From Roseibium sp. MMSF_3544 (GTDB lineage Bacteria > Pseudomonadota > Alphaproteobacteria > Rhizobiales > Stappiaceae): a DNA stretch of 64,000 bases. Below the pieces are notes generated by a model. That model made no database searches, was not told the origin of the DNA, and saw nothing but the letters and a program-made list of their open reading frames with translations. Below are positions 1-8,496 of the stretch, piece after piece. The stretch's first letter is position 1. The number at the start of each line of letters is the position of its first letter. The stretch is from contig NZ_JASHKA010000004.1 of NCBI RefSeq assembly GCF_030732845.1, forward strand, positions 124,001 to 188,000. Reading direction: 5' to 3'. Position numbers and translations under genes: made by a program.

Positions 1-2
1 GC

Positions 3-1463
3 AAGACCACGACTACAGTGGGTTTGGGTGACGGCCTCAACAAGATCGGCAAGAACGCCATGATCTGCCTGCGCGAACCTTCTCTCGGCCCGTGCTTCGG
101 CATGAAGGGCGGCGCGGCCGGTGGCGGCTATGCGCAGGTCGTGCCGATGGAAGACATCAACCTGCATTTCACGGGCGACTTCCACGCCATTACGTCGGCT
201 CACAACCTCCTTTCCGCGTTGATCGAGAACCACATTTACTGGGGCAACGAACTCGGCATCGACCAGCGCCGCGTGACCTGGCGCCGCGTGCTCGACATGA
301 ACGACCGTGCCCTGCGTTCGATCGTGTGTTCACTCGGTGGCGTCGCCAACGGCTTCCCGCGCGAAGGCGGCTTCGACATCACGGTTGCTTCAGAGATCAT
401 GGCGATCCTTTGCCTTGCCACCGACCTGGAAGACCTGCAGAAGCGTCTTGGCGACATCATCGTTGCCTATCGCCGCGACCGCACGCCCATCTACGCGCGC
501 GACCTGGAAGCAGACGGTGCAATGACCGTGCTTTTGAAGGAAGCGCTGCAGCCGAACCTGGTGCAGACCCTGGAAAACAATCCGGCCTTCATTCACGGCG
601 GCCCGTTCGCGAACATCGCCCATGGCTGTAATTCCGTCGTCGCCACCCAGACCGCTCTGAAGCTTGCTGACTATGTCGTCACGGAAGCGGGTTTCGGTGC
701 CGATCTCGGTGCTGAGAAATTCTTCGACATCAAGTGCCGCAAGGCGGGCCTGTCGCCAGACGCGGTCGTGATCGTTGCAACGATCAAGGCGCTGAAGATG
801 AATGGCGGCATCGCCAAGGAAGATCTCGGCGCGGAAAATGTCGACGCCGTCGTCAAGGGCTGCGCCAACCTTGGGCGCCACATCGAAAACGTGAAACAGT
901 TCGGCGTGCCCGCGGTTGTTGCCATCAACCACTTCACGGCCGACACGGAAGCCGAAGTTCAGGCGGTCAAGGATTACTGCGCCGATCTTGGCGTCGACGC
1001 AATCCTCGCAACCCACTGGGCCAACGGCTCAGCCGGTACAGAAGAACTCGCCGTACGCGTTTCGGAGCTGGCTGAAAGCGGCGCAGCGCAGTTCGCGCCT
1101 CTCTACGAAGACGGCCTGTCCCTGTTCGAAAAGATCGAGACGGTGGCAAAGCGGATCTACCGGGCCGACGAAGTGCTGGCCGACAAATCCGTGCGTGATC
1201 AGCTCAAGCGCTGGGAAGCCGACGGTTTCGGCGACCTTCCGGTCTGCATGGCCAAGACCCAGTATTCCTTCTCCACCGATCCGCAGCTGCGCGGCGCACC
1301 GACAGGCCACAGCCTGCCGGTCCGCGAAGTGCGCCTGTCTGCCGGCGCCGGCTTCATTGTGGCAATCTGCGGTGAGATCATGACCATGCCCGGCCTGCCG
1401 CGCGTGCCGTCCGCAAATCATATCCGGCTGGATGACAACGGCCAGATTGAGGGTCTGTTCTGA
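3..1463 (+). CDS. fhs: Formate--tetrahydrofolate ligase, 5' end cut by window
   Basis: Converts formate, ATP and tetrahydrofolate to 10-formyl-THF in the cytoplasm; the reaction is reversible and can yield ATP when C1 units are oxidised. The frame is open to the left edge and begins inside the nucleotide-binding loop ([11 protein letters not shown], the end of the family GEGKTTTT motif), so the N-terminus lies outside the window. About 486 of the usual 555-560 residues are present. The conserved block [18 protein letters not shown] follows directly, and the C-terminus ([15 protein letters not shown]) is complete and typical. A strong hairpin terminator follows the stop. It lies about 3.3 kb before a corrinoid C1 module on the same strand, which fits a shared role in methyl-group oxidation, although two minus-strand genes intervene. 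Confidence 0.95.
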   Translation, partial: KTTTTVGLGDGLNKIGKNAMICLREPSLGPCFGMKGGAAGGGYAQVVPMEDINLHFTGDFHAITSAHNLLSALIENHIYWGNELGIDQRRVTWRRVLDMNDRALRSIVCSLGGVANGFPREGGFDITVASEIMAILCLATDLEDLQKRLGDIIVAYRRDRTPIYARDLEADGAMTVLLKEALQPNLVQTLENNPAFIHGGPFANIAHGCNSVVATQTALKLADYVVTEAGFGADLGAEKFFDIKCRKAGLSPDAVVIVATIKALKMNGGIAKEDLGAENVDAVVKGCANLGRHIENVKQFGVPAVVAINHFTADTEAEVQAVKDYCADLGVDAILATHWANGSAGTEELAVRVSELAESGAAQFAPLYEDGLSLFEKIETVAKRIYRADEVLADKSVRDQLKRWEADGFGDLPVCMAKTQYSFSTDPQLRGAPTGHSLPVREVRLSAGAGFIVAICGEIMTMPGLPRVPSANHIRLDDNGQIEGLF

Positions 1464-1489
1464 TCTGTCCGGACCAGAGCAGTTAACTC

Positions 1490-1515
1490 GGGCGGGTCAA
1501 TCGACCCGCCCTTTT
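1490..1515. terminator. Bidirectional rho-independent terminator
   Basis: A perfect 9-bp stem, GGGCGGGTC (1490-1498) with GACCCGCCC (1503-1511), has a 4-nt loop and is followed by TTTT. It sits between the convergent ends of fhs and the repeat protein, so it could serve both. Confidence 0.85.
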
Positions 1516-1516
1516 C

Positions 1517-3952
1517 TTATGGTGAGGTCGCTTGGCAGGCGTCCACAAGAGCCCTGATCTGCTTTGTAAGGCCAAGAGCGGAAAAGCTGACAAACACCTT
1601 GGACTCGAATTCGGTTTCATAAATTATCTCGAAGCTATTTGCCTGCATTACGCTCTTGATCAGGTCAGCATAGTTCTTTTGGTAGTTCCTCAACCGGTAG
1701 CCATCCGGCCCAACCAGTAAAGTTCGTCCAAAGGCTTCCTTAAACAGATAGCTGCGGCCTCCGACACGCACGGACGCAATCGAATCAGGCTTCCAGTTCC
1801 TGAGACGAACAGTGACTTTGAACGCACTCTCCTTCCAGTCTGCTGCCCGTTTCAAAGCTACGCCCGCCGGCATCGCGCTGCCCGTGAAACCATCTTCGTG
1901 GATGGAATAGGTGGAGGTTTCGCAGGCTGAGGCATCGTTACTCTTCCACAATCCCCAGTCCTTGACTGCGGGAAGTTCCTCGGAATCAAAGTAGAGCGTC
2001 TGCGGGCGGCGCGTCTCGCGAATGACCCGCAACGGGATTGTCTTTGCCTTCTCGAAGAGTTCAGGAGTTATGTAGCCATGCGGGGTCAGTTCCAACCGGT
2101 CTTGTAGTTGCATTGCGATCGTGGTGATCGGCTTGCTTATCCCGAATTCCTGCTTCCCCAAATCCCTGAAAAAAACGAGTATTGCCGTGCCGGCGGATGC
2201 GCCAAGAAACTCGTCCTGCTGCTCGCTCGGCAAAAATGGCGCCTTGATGTTCAGGAGGTTGTCGGCCTGTTCTGGCGTCAGAAAACCCGTCGCATCAAAG
2301 CCGTTGTGTTCCTGGTAGGCGCGCACCACCTCGATCAGATCCATCCGATAGGAAAAATCCGTGATCATTTCTGGTGTCTTCGCCAAGCCGAGGTGATAGA
2401 GCGCCCGATAGATTTTCTGTTTCTGATCCAGCGTGTATGCCAGCTTTTCCCAATCGCTGCGCGCGCGCGGCTGCACTTTCAGCGCCTTCTTCGCCAGCAA
2501 GCCCGCGCTCCTCTTCGGTTGTTGTTCGCGCGAGAGTGGAATGCCAGGATTTCGCAAGAGTTCGGCAATCTGAAAAGAGGTCAGGTAGCCGGTCGGATTC
2601 GCCTTTATGGACTCCTGGTATTCTCGAACACGCTTTACCAAATCAGGATGCGTAAAGTCGGTCTTGGTAACCTCACTAAGGAAAAATCCTCTGTTGTGGA
2701 GAGCGAGATAGATCAACCTAAGCTCTTGCTCCGAATAGTCTTTGTACCACCGTGACATAACCGGATTGGACCACTTTGGTGTTTCCGGAGCGGTCCTGGT
2801 GGGGGGAGACTTGATCTCGTGTGCCAGAAGCAGTTTCACCTGAGCCCTGGAGAGAAAACCGGTTGCGGGAAGGCTGGACGCTTCTTGGTACAGGCGCACC
2901 GCGCGGATCAGGTCTTCATTGAAAGTGAAATCGACAATGGGAACTGCGCCCTTGAAGTGCCCGAGGTCAACCAGGGCTTGATAAAGGTACTTCTTTTTCT
3001 CATCCGGAACCGCAAGAGCAATCCACTGCTGCCTGGGAGACGGCAGCAACCATCCGTGCAAAATTCCGTCAGCCTGCCTACTCGTCAGGTAACCCGTTTG
3101 TTCAGCACCAATGCTTGCCTGAAATTTCAGGGCTGCCGCCTTGTTGTCGCGGTCTGAAAAGCTGCTGTACATCTTGTCGTCAGTCAGCAATCCGAGACCA
3201 TAGAGTATTTCAAAGACATCTTCTTTGTCAGAGGCAGAGAAACCCGCCGCGCCCCATTTGTTTGAGGGAAAAAGCAGCAAGTCCGGATCGCACGTCCTGT
3301 GTTCCCACAGATAGGATTTTCCTGCATTTGCCCGCAGAACCTCTTTCTGGGCTTTGGTGAGATTGCCCGTGGCAACTTCCCCGATCCCCTTTTGAAATTC
3401 GCGTACTCCGGCGATGACATCGTCGTCGGACAGAAAGTCGGGGAATGCAGTGCGTCTGGTCGTGTGACCGCGCGCATAAAGCGCTCGATAAAGCACGCGC
3501 TGGTCCTGACAACTCAAAACCGGCTCTTCAAAAGCTAGTTTCGGCTCTCGGCCAGCATCATGAGTATCCACGACTGACGGGTTTATGGCGCCGCGCAGAG
3601 TCGCGATCTGGTCTCTTGTCAGAAATCCCGTCGCCGCGGCACCAATGGTTTTTTGAAAGTCCTTGACGGCGACGATTGTGCTCTTTCTCAGGAGAAAATC
3701 GGGAACTGCCAAGTCCTCACTGGCGTAACCAAGCTCCAGCAAAGCGCGATAGACCTCTTGTTTGTCTTCCAAGTTCAATCCGAAACCGGAAAATGTCCTT
3801 CGCGCCTGCGCCACAGCTTCCCTGCGCGCGTCCATTGCTTCTACATGTCCTGGCGTCGGGGCATTTATGGCTTCCTGGGAGAAGGTCGAGGTTGTGAATA
3901 GAAGAAAGCCGAACAGCAAGACAACGAAGGGCGAATACAATTTTGCCGACAT
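1517..3952 (-). CDS. Exported protein with six tandem peptidoglycan-binding-like repeats
   Basis: An 811-residue protein with an N-terminal signal sequence (hydrophobic residues about 8-25, ending near TFSQEA), so it probably acts in the periplasm. Most of the length is a chain of roughly 80-110-residue repeats. Each has a 'YRALxxLG' helix, an 'FQxxIG' or 'YQE' helix and a closing 'ATGFLTxxQ' type motif: ATGFLTRDQ, ATGNLTKAQ, TGYLTSRQ, ATGFLSRAQ, TGYLTSFQ, ATGFLTPEQ. A weaker seventh copy reads HGYITPEL. The pattern resembles the PG_binding_1 fold, which binds cell-wall peptide. The last 170 residues form a separate, unrecognised domain with two cysteines. No catalytic motif is visible. The gene is monocistronic and convergent with fhs. 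Cell-wall binding is inferred from repeat shape only. Confidence 0.7.
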   Translation of the reverse strand: MSAKLYSPFVVLLFGFLLFTTSTFSQEAINAPTPGHVEAMDARREAVAQARRTFSGFGLNLEDKQEVYRALLELGYASEDLAVPDFLLRKSTIVAVKDFQKTIGAAATGFLTRDQIATLRGAINPSVVDTHDAGREPKLAFEEPVLSCQDQRVLYRALYARGHTTRRTAFPDFLSDDDVIAGVREFQKGIGEVATGNLTKAQKEVLRANAGKSYLWEHRTCDPDLLLFPSNKWGAAGFSASDKEDVFEILYGLGLLTDDKMYSSFSDRDNKAAALKFQASIGAEQTGYLTSRQADGILHGWLLPSPRQQWIALAVPDEKKKYLYQALVDLGHFKGAVPIVDFTFNEDLIRAVRLYQEASSLPATGFLSRAQVKLLLAHEIKSPPTRTAPETPKWSNPVMSRWYKDYSEQELRLIYLALHNRGFFLSEVTKTDFTHPDLVKRVREYQESIKANPTGYLTSFQIAELLRNPGIPLSREQQPKRSAGLLAKKALKVQPRARSDWEKLAYTLDQKQKIYRALYHLGLAKTPEMITDFSYRMDLIEVVRAYQEHNGFDATGFLTPEQADNLLNIKAPFLPSEQQDEFLGASAGTAILVFFRDLGKQEFGISKPITTIAMQLQDRLELTPHGYITPELFEKAKTIPLRVIRETRRPQTLYFDSEELPAVKDWGLWKSNDASACETSTYSIHEDGFTGSAMPAGVALKRAADWKESAFKVTVRLRNWKPDSIASVRVGGRSYLFKEAFGRTLLVGPDGYRLRNYQKNYADLIKSVMQANSFEIIYETEFESKVFVSFSALGLTKQIRALVDACQATSP

Positions 3953-4068
3953 TCAGAATTCCACTTTTACACGCAGTAAGGTTGTACAACTTCTAGTATA
4001 TAAATGAGGCGAAATCAACAAAACACGTGCGGGCCGGCTCGGGTCATTCGCTTTGCCCTCTTTTTTTG

Positions 4069-4554
4069 CTAGCGCGTCCGCACCCATCGGCTCTCCAGCC
4101 GCGGCTCGCCGGAGACACAGGCAATGCTGGCTGCCGGTGCCTGTCTGGATTGCGACTTGTAGGCCAGGGCCTCGCCTTCCGTAGTGCAAGTCGGCCTGGA
4201 GATCACCGAATAGCCTCTCTGGTTGAGGCAAAGCTGAAACCGCCTGGCGCGCAGCGCTTCATTCGGATCGGTGCTTACGATCATCGGCGTATAGCCGTAA
4301 CCCCTGGTGCCGTAGCAGGAAAAGCCGACGCAATAGCGCGGGCCGAACGCACCGTATCCGCCGACAGTTCTGGTCCGGAACGACGGCGGAACCTGCTGCA
4401 GGGCAGCGACCTGGCAGCTGTCGATGACACTGCGCCGCTGTTCAACCGTCGACCCGGTTTTGTGCACAAAATTGACCGTTCCGCCGATGGTTTGGCAGGC
4501 GGCCAGTGCAAGCGTTGAGACCAAGACTGCGAAGCGCGAAAAGCTGCCGTTCAA
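4069..4554 (-). CDS. Small cysteine-rich lipoprotein, unknown function
   Basis: A 161-residue protein with a clear lipoprotein signal peptide; the lipobox LAAC places the lipidated cysteine near residue 20, so it should be membrane anchored on the periplasmic side. The mature part has paired cysteines (a YCVGFSC block and later single cysteines) and a glycine/tyrosine-rich stretch around residues 63-90 (GGYGAFGP, YGTRGYGYTP). No enzyme motif is visible and I do not recognise the family. It is transcribed away from the corrinoid module. The 205-bp gap between the two starts contains a near-perfect 22-bp palindrome at 4589-4610. Confidence 0.65.
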   Translation of the reverse strand: MNGSFSRFAVLVSTLALAACQTIGGTVNFVHKTGSTVEQRRSVIDSCQVAALQQVPPSFRTRTVGGYGAFGPRYCVGFSCYGTRGYGYTPMIVSTDPNEALRARRFQLCLNQRGYSVISRPTCTTEGEALAYKSQSRQAPAASIACVSGEPRLESRWVRTR

Positions 4555-4588
4555 TTTGAAACACCCGAAGCAGGAAACACGTTGATCT

Positions 4589-4610
4589 AAAACCAGGAAT
4601 TCTTGGTTTT
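4589..4610. promoter_or_regulatory. Near-perfect 22-bp palindrome in a divergent promoter region
   Basis: AAAACCA at 4589-4595 pairs with TGGTTTT at 4604-4610 around a central GAATTC; only one pair of positions breaks the symmetry. It lies 35 bp upstream of the lipoprotein start and about 150 bp upstream of the corrinoid carrier gene. It could be an operator or a stem-loop; there is no T-tract on the plus strand to make it a standard terminator. Confidence 0.35.
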
Positions 4611-4759
4611 CAATGCTCCGTTTCGCCGCTGTAACGCAATGGTAATCTTTGCTGTCGCGTAAGCGACTTGCCGTGTCGCTTTGAAGATATCGGCAAATCA
4701 GGCTTGAGGCATAAGGTTTTGTACTAATTCAAGCCACTAGTGCCCTGTTGGAGCTGCCC

Positions 4760-5464
4760 ATGTCCGATGAAGAAGATATCGATCTCGCGTCGCTATCCGA
4801 CGATGAACTTGTCGAGCAAATGCATGACGACCTTTACGATGGTCTTCAGGAAGAGATCGAGGAAGCCGTCAACATTCTTCTGGAGCGCGGCTGGGTACCT
4901 TACGACATCCTGACCAAGGCCCTCGTGGAGGGCATGCGCATTGTCGGAATCGATTTCCGTGATGGCATCCTGTTCGTTCCGGAAGTGCTCCTGTCCGCGA
5001 ACGCCATGAAGGCCGGCATGCACATCCTGCGTCCGCTGCTTGCCGAAACCGGCGCACCGAAGGTCGGCAAGATGGTCATCGGCACGGTCAAGGGCGACAT
5101 TCACGACATCGGTAAGAACCTTGTTTCCATGATGATGGAAGGCGCAGGCTTCGAAGTCATCGACATCGGCATCAACAACCCGGTCGAGAACTATCTGGCC
5201 GCCCTGGAAGAACACCAGCCGGAAATCCTCGGCATGTCCGCGCTTTTGACCACCACGATGCCCTACATGAAAGTGGTCATCGACGAGATGAAGGCAAAGG
5301 GCATTCGCGACGACTACATCGTGCTCGTTGGCGGCGCGCCGCTCAACGAAGAGTTCGGCGAAGCTGTCGGCGCGGACGGGTATTGCCGTGACGCTGCCGT
5401 TGCCGTGGAAATGGCGAAGGACCTGATCGCCCGCCGCCACAACCAACTCGCCTCAAAAGGCTGA
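4760..5464 (+). CDS. Corrinoid methyl-carrier protein (MtgC/MtbC type)
   Basis: A cobalamin-binding shuttle that accepts a methyl group from a substrate methyltransferase and hands it to the methyl-THF-forming enzyme. The 234-residue product has the usual two parts: an N-terminal four-helix cap (about 10-95) and a Rossmann-like B12 domain (about 100-225). The cobalt-ligand motif DxHxxG is seen as GDIHDIGKN, with Asp113, His115 and Gly118; the SALLTTTMPYM and VLVGGAPL segments are the other B12-domain signatures. I use the ATG at 4760, preceded by GGAG at a 6-nt gap, rather than the upstream TTG. It is the first gene of a tight module with DUF1638, a MetF-like reductase and a pterin methyltransferase. 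The substrate-specific methyltransferase partner is not in the window. Confidence 0.92.
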   Translation: MSDEEDIDLASLSDDELVEQMHDDLYDGLQEEIEEAVNILLERGWVPYDILTKALVEGMRIVGIDFRDGILFVPEVLLSANAMKAGMHILRPLLAETGAPKVGKMVIGTVKGDIHDIGKNLVSMMMEGAGFEVIDIGINNPVENYLAALEEHQPEILGMSALLTTTMPYMKVVIDEMKAKGIRDDYIVLVGGAPLNEEFGEAVGADGYCRDAAVAVEMAKDLIARRHNQLASKG

Positions 5465-5489
5465 GGCGGTGTTTGAAGGGGCTGCCGAT

Positions 5490-6137
5490 ATGCGGGTGGT
5501 CGAGCCTCTTTTTCCGATCGAAACCGATGAGGACGCGAACGACAAGATCGGCCGCGTCCTTGTTATTGCCTGCGGAGCGCTTGCCCGCGAGATCATCGCC
5601 ATACGCGATCTGAACGGTCTCGATCATATCGACCTCACCTGCCTGCCCGCGCAATTGCACAACACACCCGACAAGATCCCCGAGGAAGTCCGCCGCGCCA
5701 TCCTCCTGAACCAGGACGTTTATTCCGAGATCCTGATCGGCTACGGCGATTGCGGCACGGGTGGTCTGCTGGACAGGGTGCTGGATGAAACCGGCACAAA
5801 GCGCATCGCAGGCGCGCATTGTTACGCCTTCTTTTCAGGCCTGGACGAGTTCGACAAGATCGCGGAGGAAGAACTCGGCACGTTCTACCTGACCGACTTT
5901 CTTGCCCGCCATTTCCAGACCATGGTCATCGAACCGCTCGGGCTCGACTGGCACCCGCACCTGAGGGACATGTATTTCGCTCACTACAAGCGCTTGGTTT
6001 ACCTCGCCCAAACCGACGATCCGGCGCTGGAAGAGGCTGCGCGTGCTGCCGCGGAACGGCTTGAACTTACATTTGAAATCCGCCGCACGGGCTACGGCAT
6101 GCTCTCGACATTTCTTGGCGGCGGGGACGCACCTTGA
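5490..6137 (+). CDS. DUF1638 family protein
   Basis: A 215-residue DUF1638 protein. Members of this family are repeatedly found next to corrinoid methyl-transfer proteins, and no reaction has been firmly assigned. Visible signatures are VLVIACGALAREI near the N-terminus, a YGDCGTGG turn, the C-terminal-half segment GLDWHPHLRDMYFAHY and a conserved cysteine pair (ACG, DCG). The ATG at 5490 is favoured over a GTG at 5469 because GAAGGGG lies 8 nt before it. It starts 25 bp after the corrinoid carrier. An accessory or maturation role for the corrinoid protein is inference from position alone. Confidence 0.85.
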   Translation: MRVVEPLFPIETDEDANDKIGRVLVIACGALAREIIAIRDLNGLDHIDLTCLPAQLHNTPDKIPEEVRRAILLNQDVYSEILIGYGDCGTGGLLDRVLDETGTKRIAGAHCYAFFSGLDEFDKIAEEELGTFYLTDFLARHFQTMVIEPLGLDWHPHLRDMYFAHYKRLVYLAQTDDPALEEAARAAAERLELTFEIRRTGYGMLSTFLGGGDAP

Positions 6138-6240
6138 AACCGTCTCTTGATAAGTCGGTTTTTCACGCGCTCATGCCGCTATCAGGCGACCTGAAATTGG
6201 ATACTTCCGGCAAACATGCTCTCAAAGGGAAATCGAGAGA

Positions 6241-6543
6241 ATGGCGCAGAAAATCATAGTCTACTGGCGGGATATTCCGGCTCAGATCCTGGTGAAAAAG
6301 GGACGCAAGTCCGCACGCCGGGAGTTGCCGCCCATGTTCATGGAGGCGATCGATGCCTGTGCCATGCGTGTCGGCGCGAAAGACAGCGAGGCCTACATGG
6401 CCGAATGGCGCCGCACCGACCCCATCGATGTCTCGGACGACCTTGAAACCGAAGCGGAAGCGGCCCTGAGCGAGTTGCTTGCAGCCTATCCGAAAGACCG
6501 TTTGAAAACCCTGCTCGCAAGTGGAGGCACGGAGAATGACTGA
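6241..6543 (+). CDS. Small 'virulence factor' domain protein (PF13769 type)
   Basis: A 100-residue protein of the family named 'virulence factor' in databases; the name is historical and the role here is unknown. Recognisable parts are the start IIVYWRDIPAQILVKKG, the conserved LPPMFMEAIDACAM helix and EWRRTDP. It sits inside the corrinoid C1 module, and its last 8 bp overlap the start of the MetF-like reductase, implying translational coupling. About 100 bp separate it from DUF1638. Cytoplasmic: no signal or membrane segment is seen. A function linked to methyl-group oxidation is likely by context only. Confidence 0.8.
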   Translation: MAQKIIVYWRDIPAQILVKKGRKSARRELPPMFMEAIDACAMRVGAKDSEAYMAEWRRTDPIDVSDDLETEAEAALSELLAAYPKDRLKTLLASGGTEND

Positions 6544-7426
6544 ACAGCGCCTTTTGGCCAATGGGCGCCTGGCCGCCTCCACCGAAATGTCGCCGAAGCA
6601 GGTGGTCGAAAAGACTGAACTGCTGGCGAACATTCCCGCCGGCACACAAGTTTACGTGACGGATCTCGGCAACGCGTCGGAAGACACGATCGTTGAGGCC
6701 GCGCGCACGTTGACGGACCGGAACCTGGTCGCCGTCCCGCACATGGCGGCTCGCCGCTATCCCTCGCTGGAGGCCTTCGAGCGCCGGATCACGCGCCTGA
6801 CCCAGGAAGGCGGAGCCACAGAGGTGCTGGCGATTGCTGGTGAAGCTGAAAAAGCCGGACCGCTGACATCTTCGGTCGCGCTTTTGGAAACCGGCCTCTT
6901 TGACAAGCTCGGCATCACAAAGATCGCTGTTGCCGGTCATCCGGAAGGCGCGCCTGACATTCAGCCCGAAGTGATCAAATCCTTCCTCCTGCGCAAGCAC
7001 GAACTGGCCGCTCAAAGCGACGCCGAGTTCCGGATTGTCACCCAGTTCGGTTTCGATCCTCACCGGGTCAGCCTCTGGCTCGACGAATTGCGCGAATGGG
7101 GCAACACCTTCCCCGTGCATATCGGCGTCGCAGGCCCTGCCAAGATGACAACACTGTTGAAATACGCGGCGTTTGCCGGTGTTGAAAACTCGCTGAACTT
7201 CCTGAAAAAGCGCGGCGGCGCTGTGGTTTCCATGCTATCGGGCTACGATCCGAACACCATGGTTGAACCGTTGGAGACACGCGTGACCAGCCAGCCGGGA
7301 ACGCAGCTCGAACAGATCCACGTCTATCCCTTCGGCGGGATCCAGAAGACCGCTGACTGGCTGCACGGCCGCAGGAGCTGGTCCTTTCAACCCTCATCAT
7401 CCATGACTGCCAACGAGAGCGCATAA
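6536..7426 (+). CDS. Methylenetetrahydrofolate reductase-like protein
   Basis: MetF-like flavoprotein of 296 residues, a normal length for the family. In this setting it would oxidise methyl-THF to methylene-THF, the reverse of its biosynthetic direction. Seen in the sequence: a TIM-barrel start VTDLGNASEDTIVEAA, the NLVAVPHMAARRY segment (NLIPHLTA region of MetF), the VLAIAGEAEKAG strand, AGHPEGAPD and the folate-site segment HIGVAGPAKMTTLL. The start at 6536 overlaps the preceding stop by 8 bp and the TAA at 7424-7426 abuts the next ATG, so it is translationally coupled on both sides. The active-site variation from classic MetF is notable and typical of this clade. Confidence 0.85.
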   Translation: MTEQRLLANGRLAASTEMSPKQVVEKTELLANIPAGTQVYVTDLGNASEDTIVEAARTLTDRNLVAVPHMAARRYPSLEAFERRITRLTQEGGATEVLAIAGEAEKAGPLTSSVALLETGLFDKLGITKIAVAGHPEGAPDIQPEVIKSFLLRKHELAAQSDAEFRIVTQFGFDPHRVSLWLDELREWGNTFPVHIGVAGPAKMTTLLKYAAFAGVENSLNFLKKRGGAVVSMLSGYDPNTMVEPLETRVTSQPGTQLEQIHVYPFGGIQKTADWLHGRRSWSFQPSSSMTANESA

Positions 7427-8383
7427 ATGACACGCACAGTCGTCGCATCCGCCACCAAGGAAATCGTTATCGGTTTCGACCAACCGTTCTGTGTCATTGG
7501 CGAGAGGATCAACCCAACCGGCCGCAAGAAGCTGGCGGCCGAGATGGTTGAAGGCAATTTTGAAACCGTCAAGGCGGATGCGTTGGCGCAGGTCGCCGCC
7601 GGCGCCACGATGCTGGATGTCAACGCCGGGGTGACCGCGGTCAATCCGAATGAAACCGAACCACCGCTCCTGGTCAAAACTCTTGAGATTGTTCAAGAAC
7701 TTACAGACATTCCCTTGTCTATTGATTCATCTGTCACGGAAGCTATCAAGGCAGGCCTTGAGGCCACCAAGGGGCGCCCGCTGGTCAATTCAGTGACCGG
7801 TGAAGAAGAGAAGCTTGAGGCGATCCTGCCGCTGATCAAGAAATACGATGTTCCGGTCGTTGCAATTTCAAACGACGAAACCGGCATTTCCGAAGATCCG
7901 GATGTGCGGTTTGAGGTCGCCAAAAAAATTGTCGAGCGTGCAGCCGACCACGGCATCCCTCCACACGACATTGTCGTTGACCCGCTGGTGATGCCAATCG
8001 GCGCCATGGGAACGGCCGGTCTCCAGGTGTTCAGACTGGTGCGCCGTCTGCGTGACGAGCTGAAAGTCAACACGACCTGCGGTCTTTCCAATGTCTCGTT
8101 CGGCCTGCCGCATCGTCACGGCATCAACGCCGGGTTCATTCCGATGGTGATCGGCGCCGGTATGACGTCGGCGATCATGAACCCGTGCCGTCCGCAGGAA
8201 ATGGAAGCCGTGCGTGCCGCCAACGTTCTGAATGGCACCGACCCGAACTGCCAGGAATGGATCATGACCTATCGCGATCATCAGCCCGCAGCAGCTGGCG
8301 CGGCAGCCGCTCCGGCAGAAGGTGCAGCCGGTTCCGGCGGGCGTCGCAGGGGCGGTCGTGCTGCACGGAGATCTGCGGGCTGA
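7427..8383 (+). CDS. Methyltetrahydrofolate:corrinoid methyltransferase (MtgA/AcsE-like)
   Basis: Pterin-binding TIM-barrel enzyme that transfers methyl between the corrinoid protein and tetrahydrofolate. The 318-residue product shows the pterin-binding motifs: VIGERINPTGRKK at about 22-34, MLDVNAG near 65, PLSIDSS near 97, LVNSVTG near 116, VVAISND and the NTTCGLSNVSFGLP loop near 215. The C-terminal 35 residues are an Ala/Gly/Arg tail (GGRRRGGRAARRSAG) not needed for the fold. It starts immediately after the MetF-like gene and is followed by a terminator. It would form methyl-THF in a pathway running from a methylated substrate to formate or CO2. Confidence 0.92.
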   Translation: MTRTVVASATKEIVIGFDQPFCVIGERINPTGRKKLAAEMVEGNFETVKADALAQVAAGATMLDVNAGVTAVNPNETEPPLLVKTLEIVQELTDIPLSIDSSVTEAIKAGLEATKGRPLVNSVTGEEEKLEAILPLIKKYDVPVVAISNDETGISEDPDVRFEVAKKIVERAADHGIPPHDIVVDPLVMPIGAMGTAGLQVFRLVRRLRDELKVNTTCGLSNVSFGLPHRHGINAGFIPMVIGAGMTSAIMNPCRPQEMEAVRAANVLNGTDPNCQEWIMTYRDHQPAAAGAAAAPAEGAAGSGGRRRGGRAARRSAG

Positions 8384-8439
8384 CCTACGAGCTGTTGCCA
8401 TAGCTTTCCAGCACTAAGGGCTCGCAAGAACATCCAGGT

Positions 8440-8467
8440 CCCCTCCCCGTTTTTGGGGAGGGGTTTT
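8440..8467 (+). terminator. Rho-independent terminator
   Basis: Perfect 9-bp stem CCCCTCCCC (8440-8448) with GGGGAGGGG (8455-8463), 6-nt loop, then TTTT. It lies between the methyltransferase and the activator gene, which starts 30 bp further on. It may only partly stop transcription. Confidence 0.8.
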
Positions 8468-8496
8468 GTGCTCAAAGACATAGAACCAATACGCCG

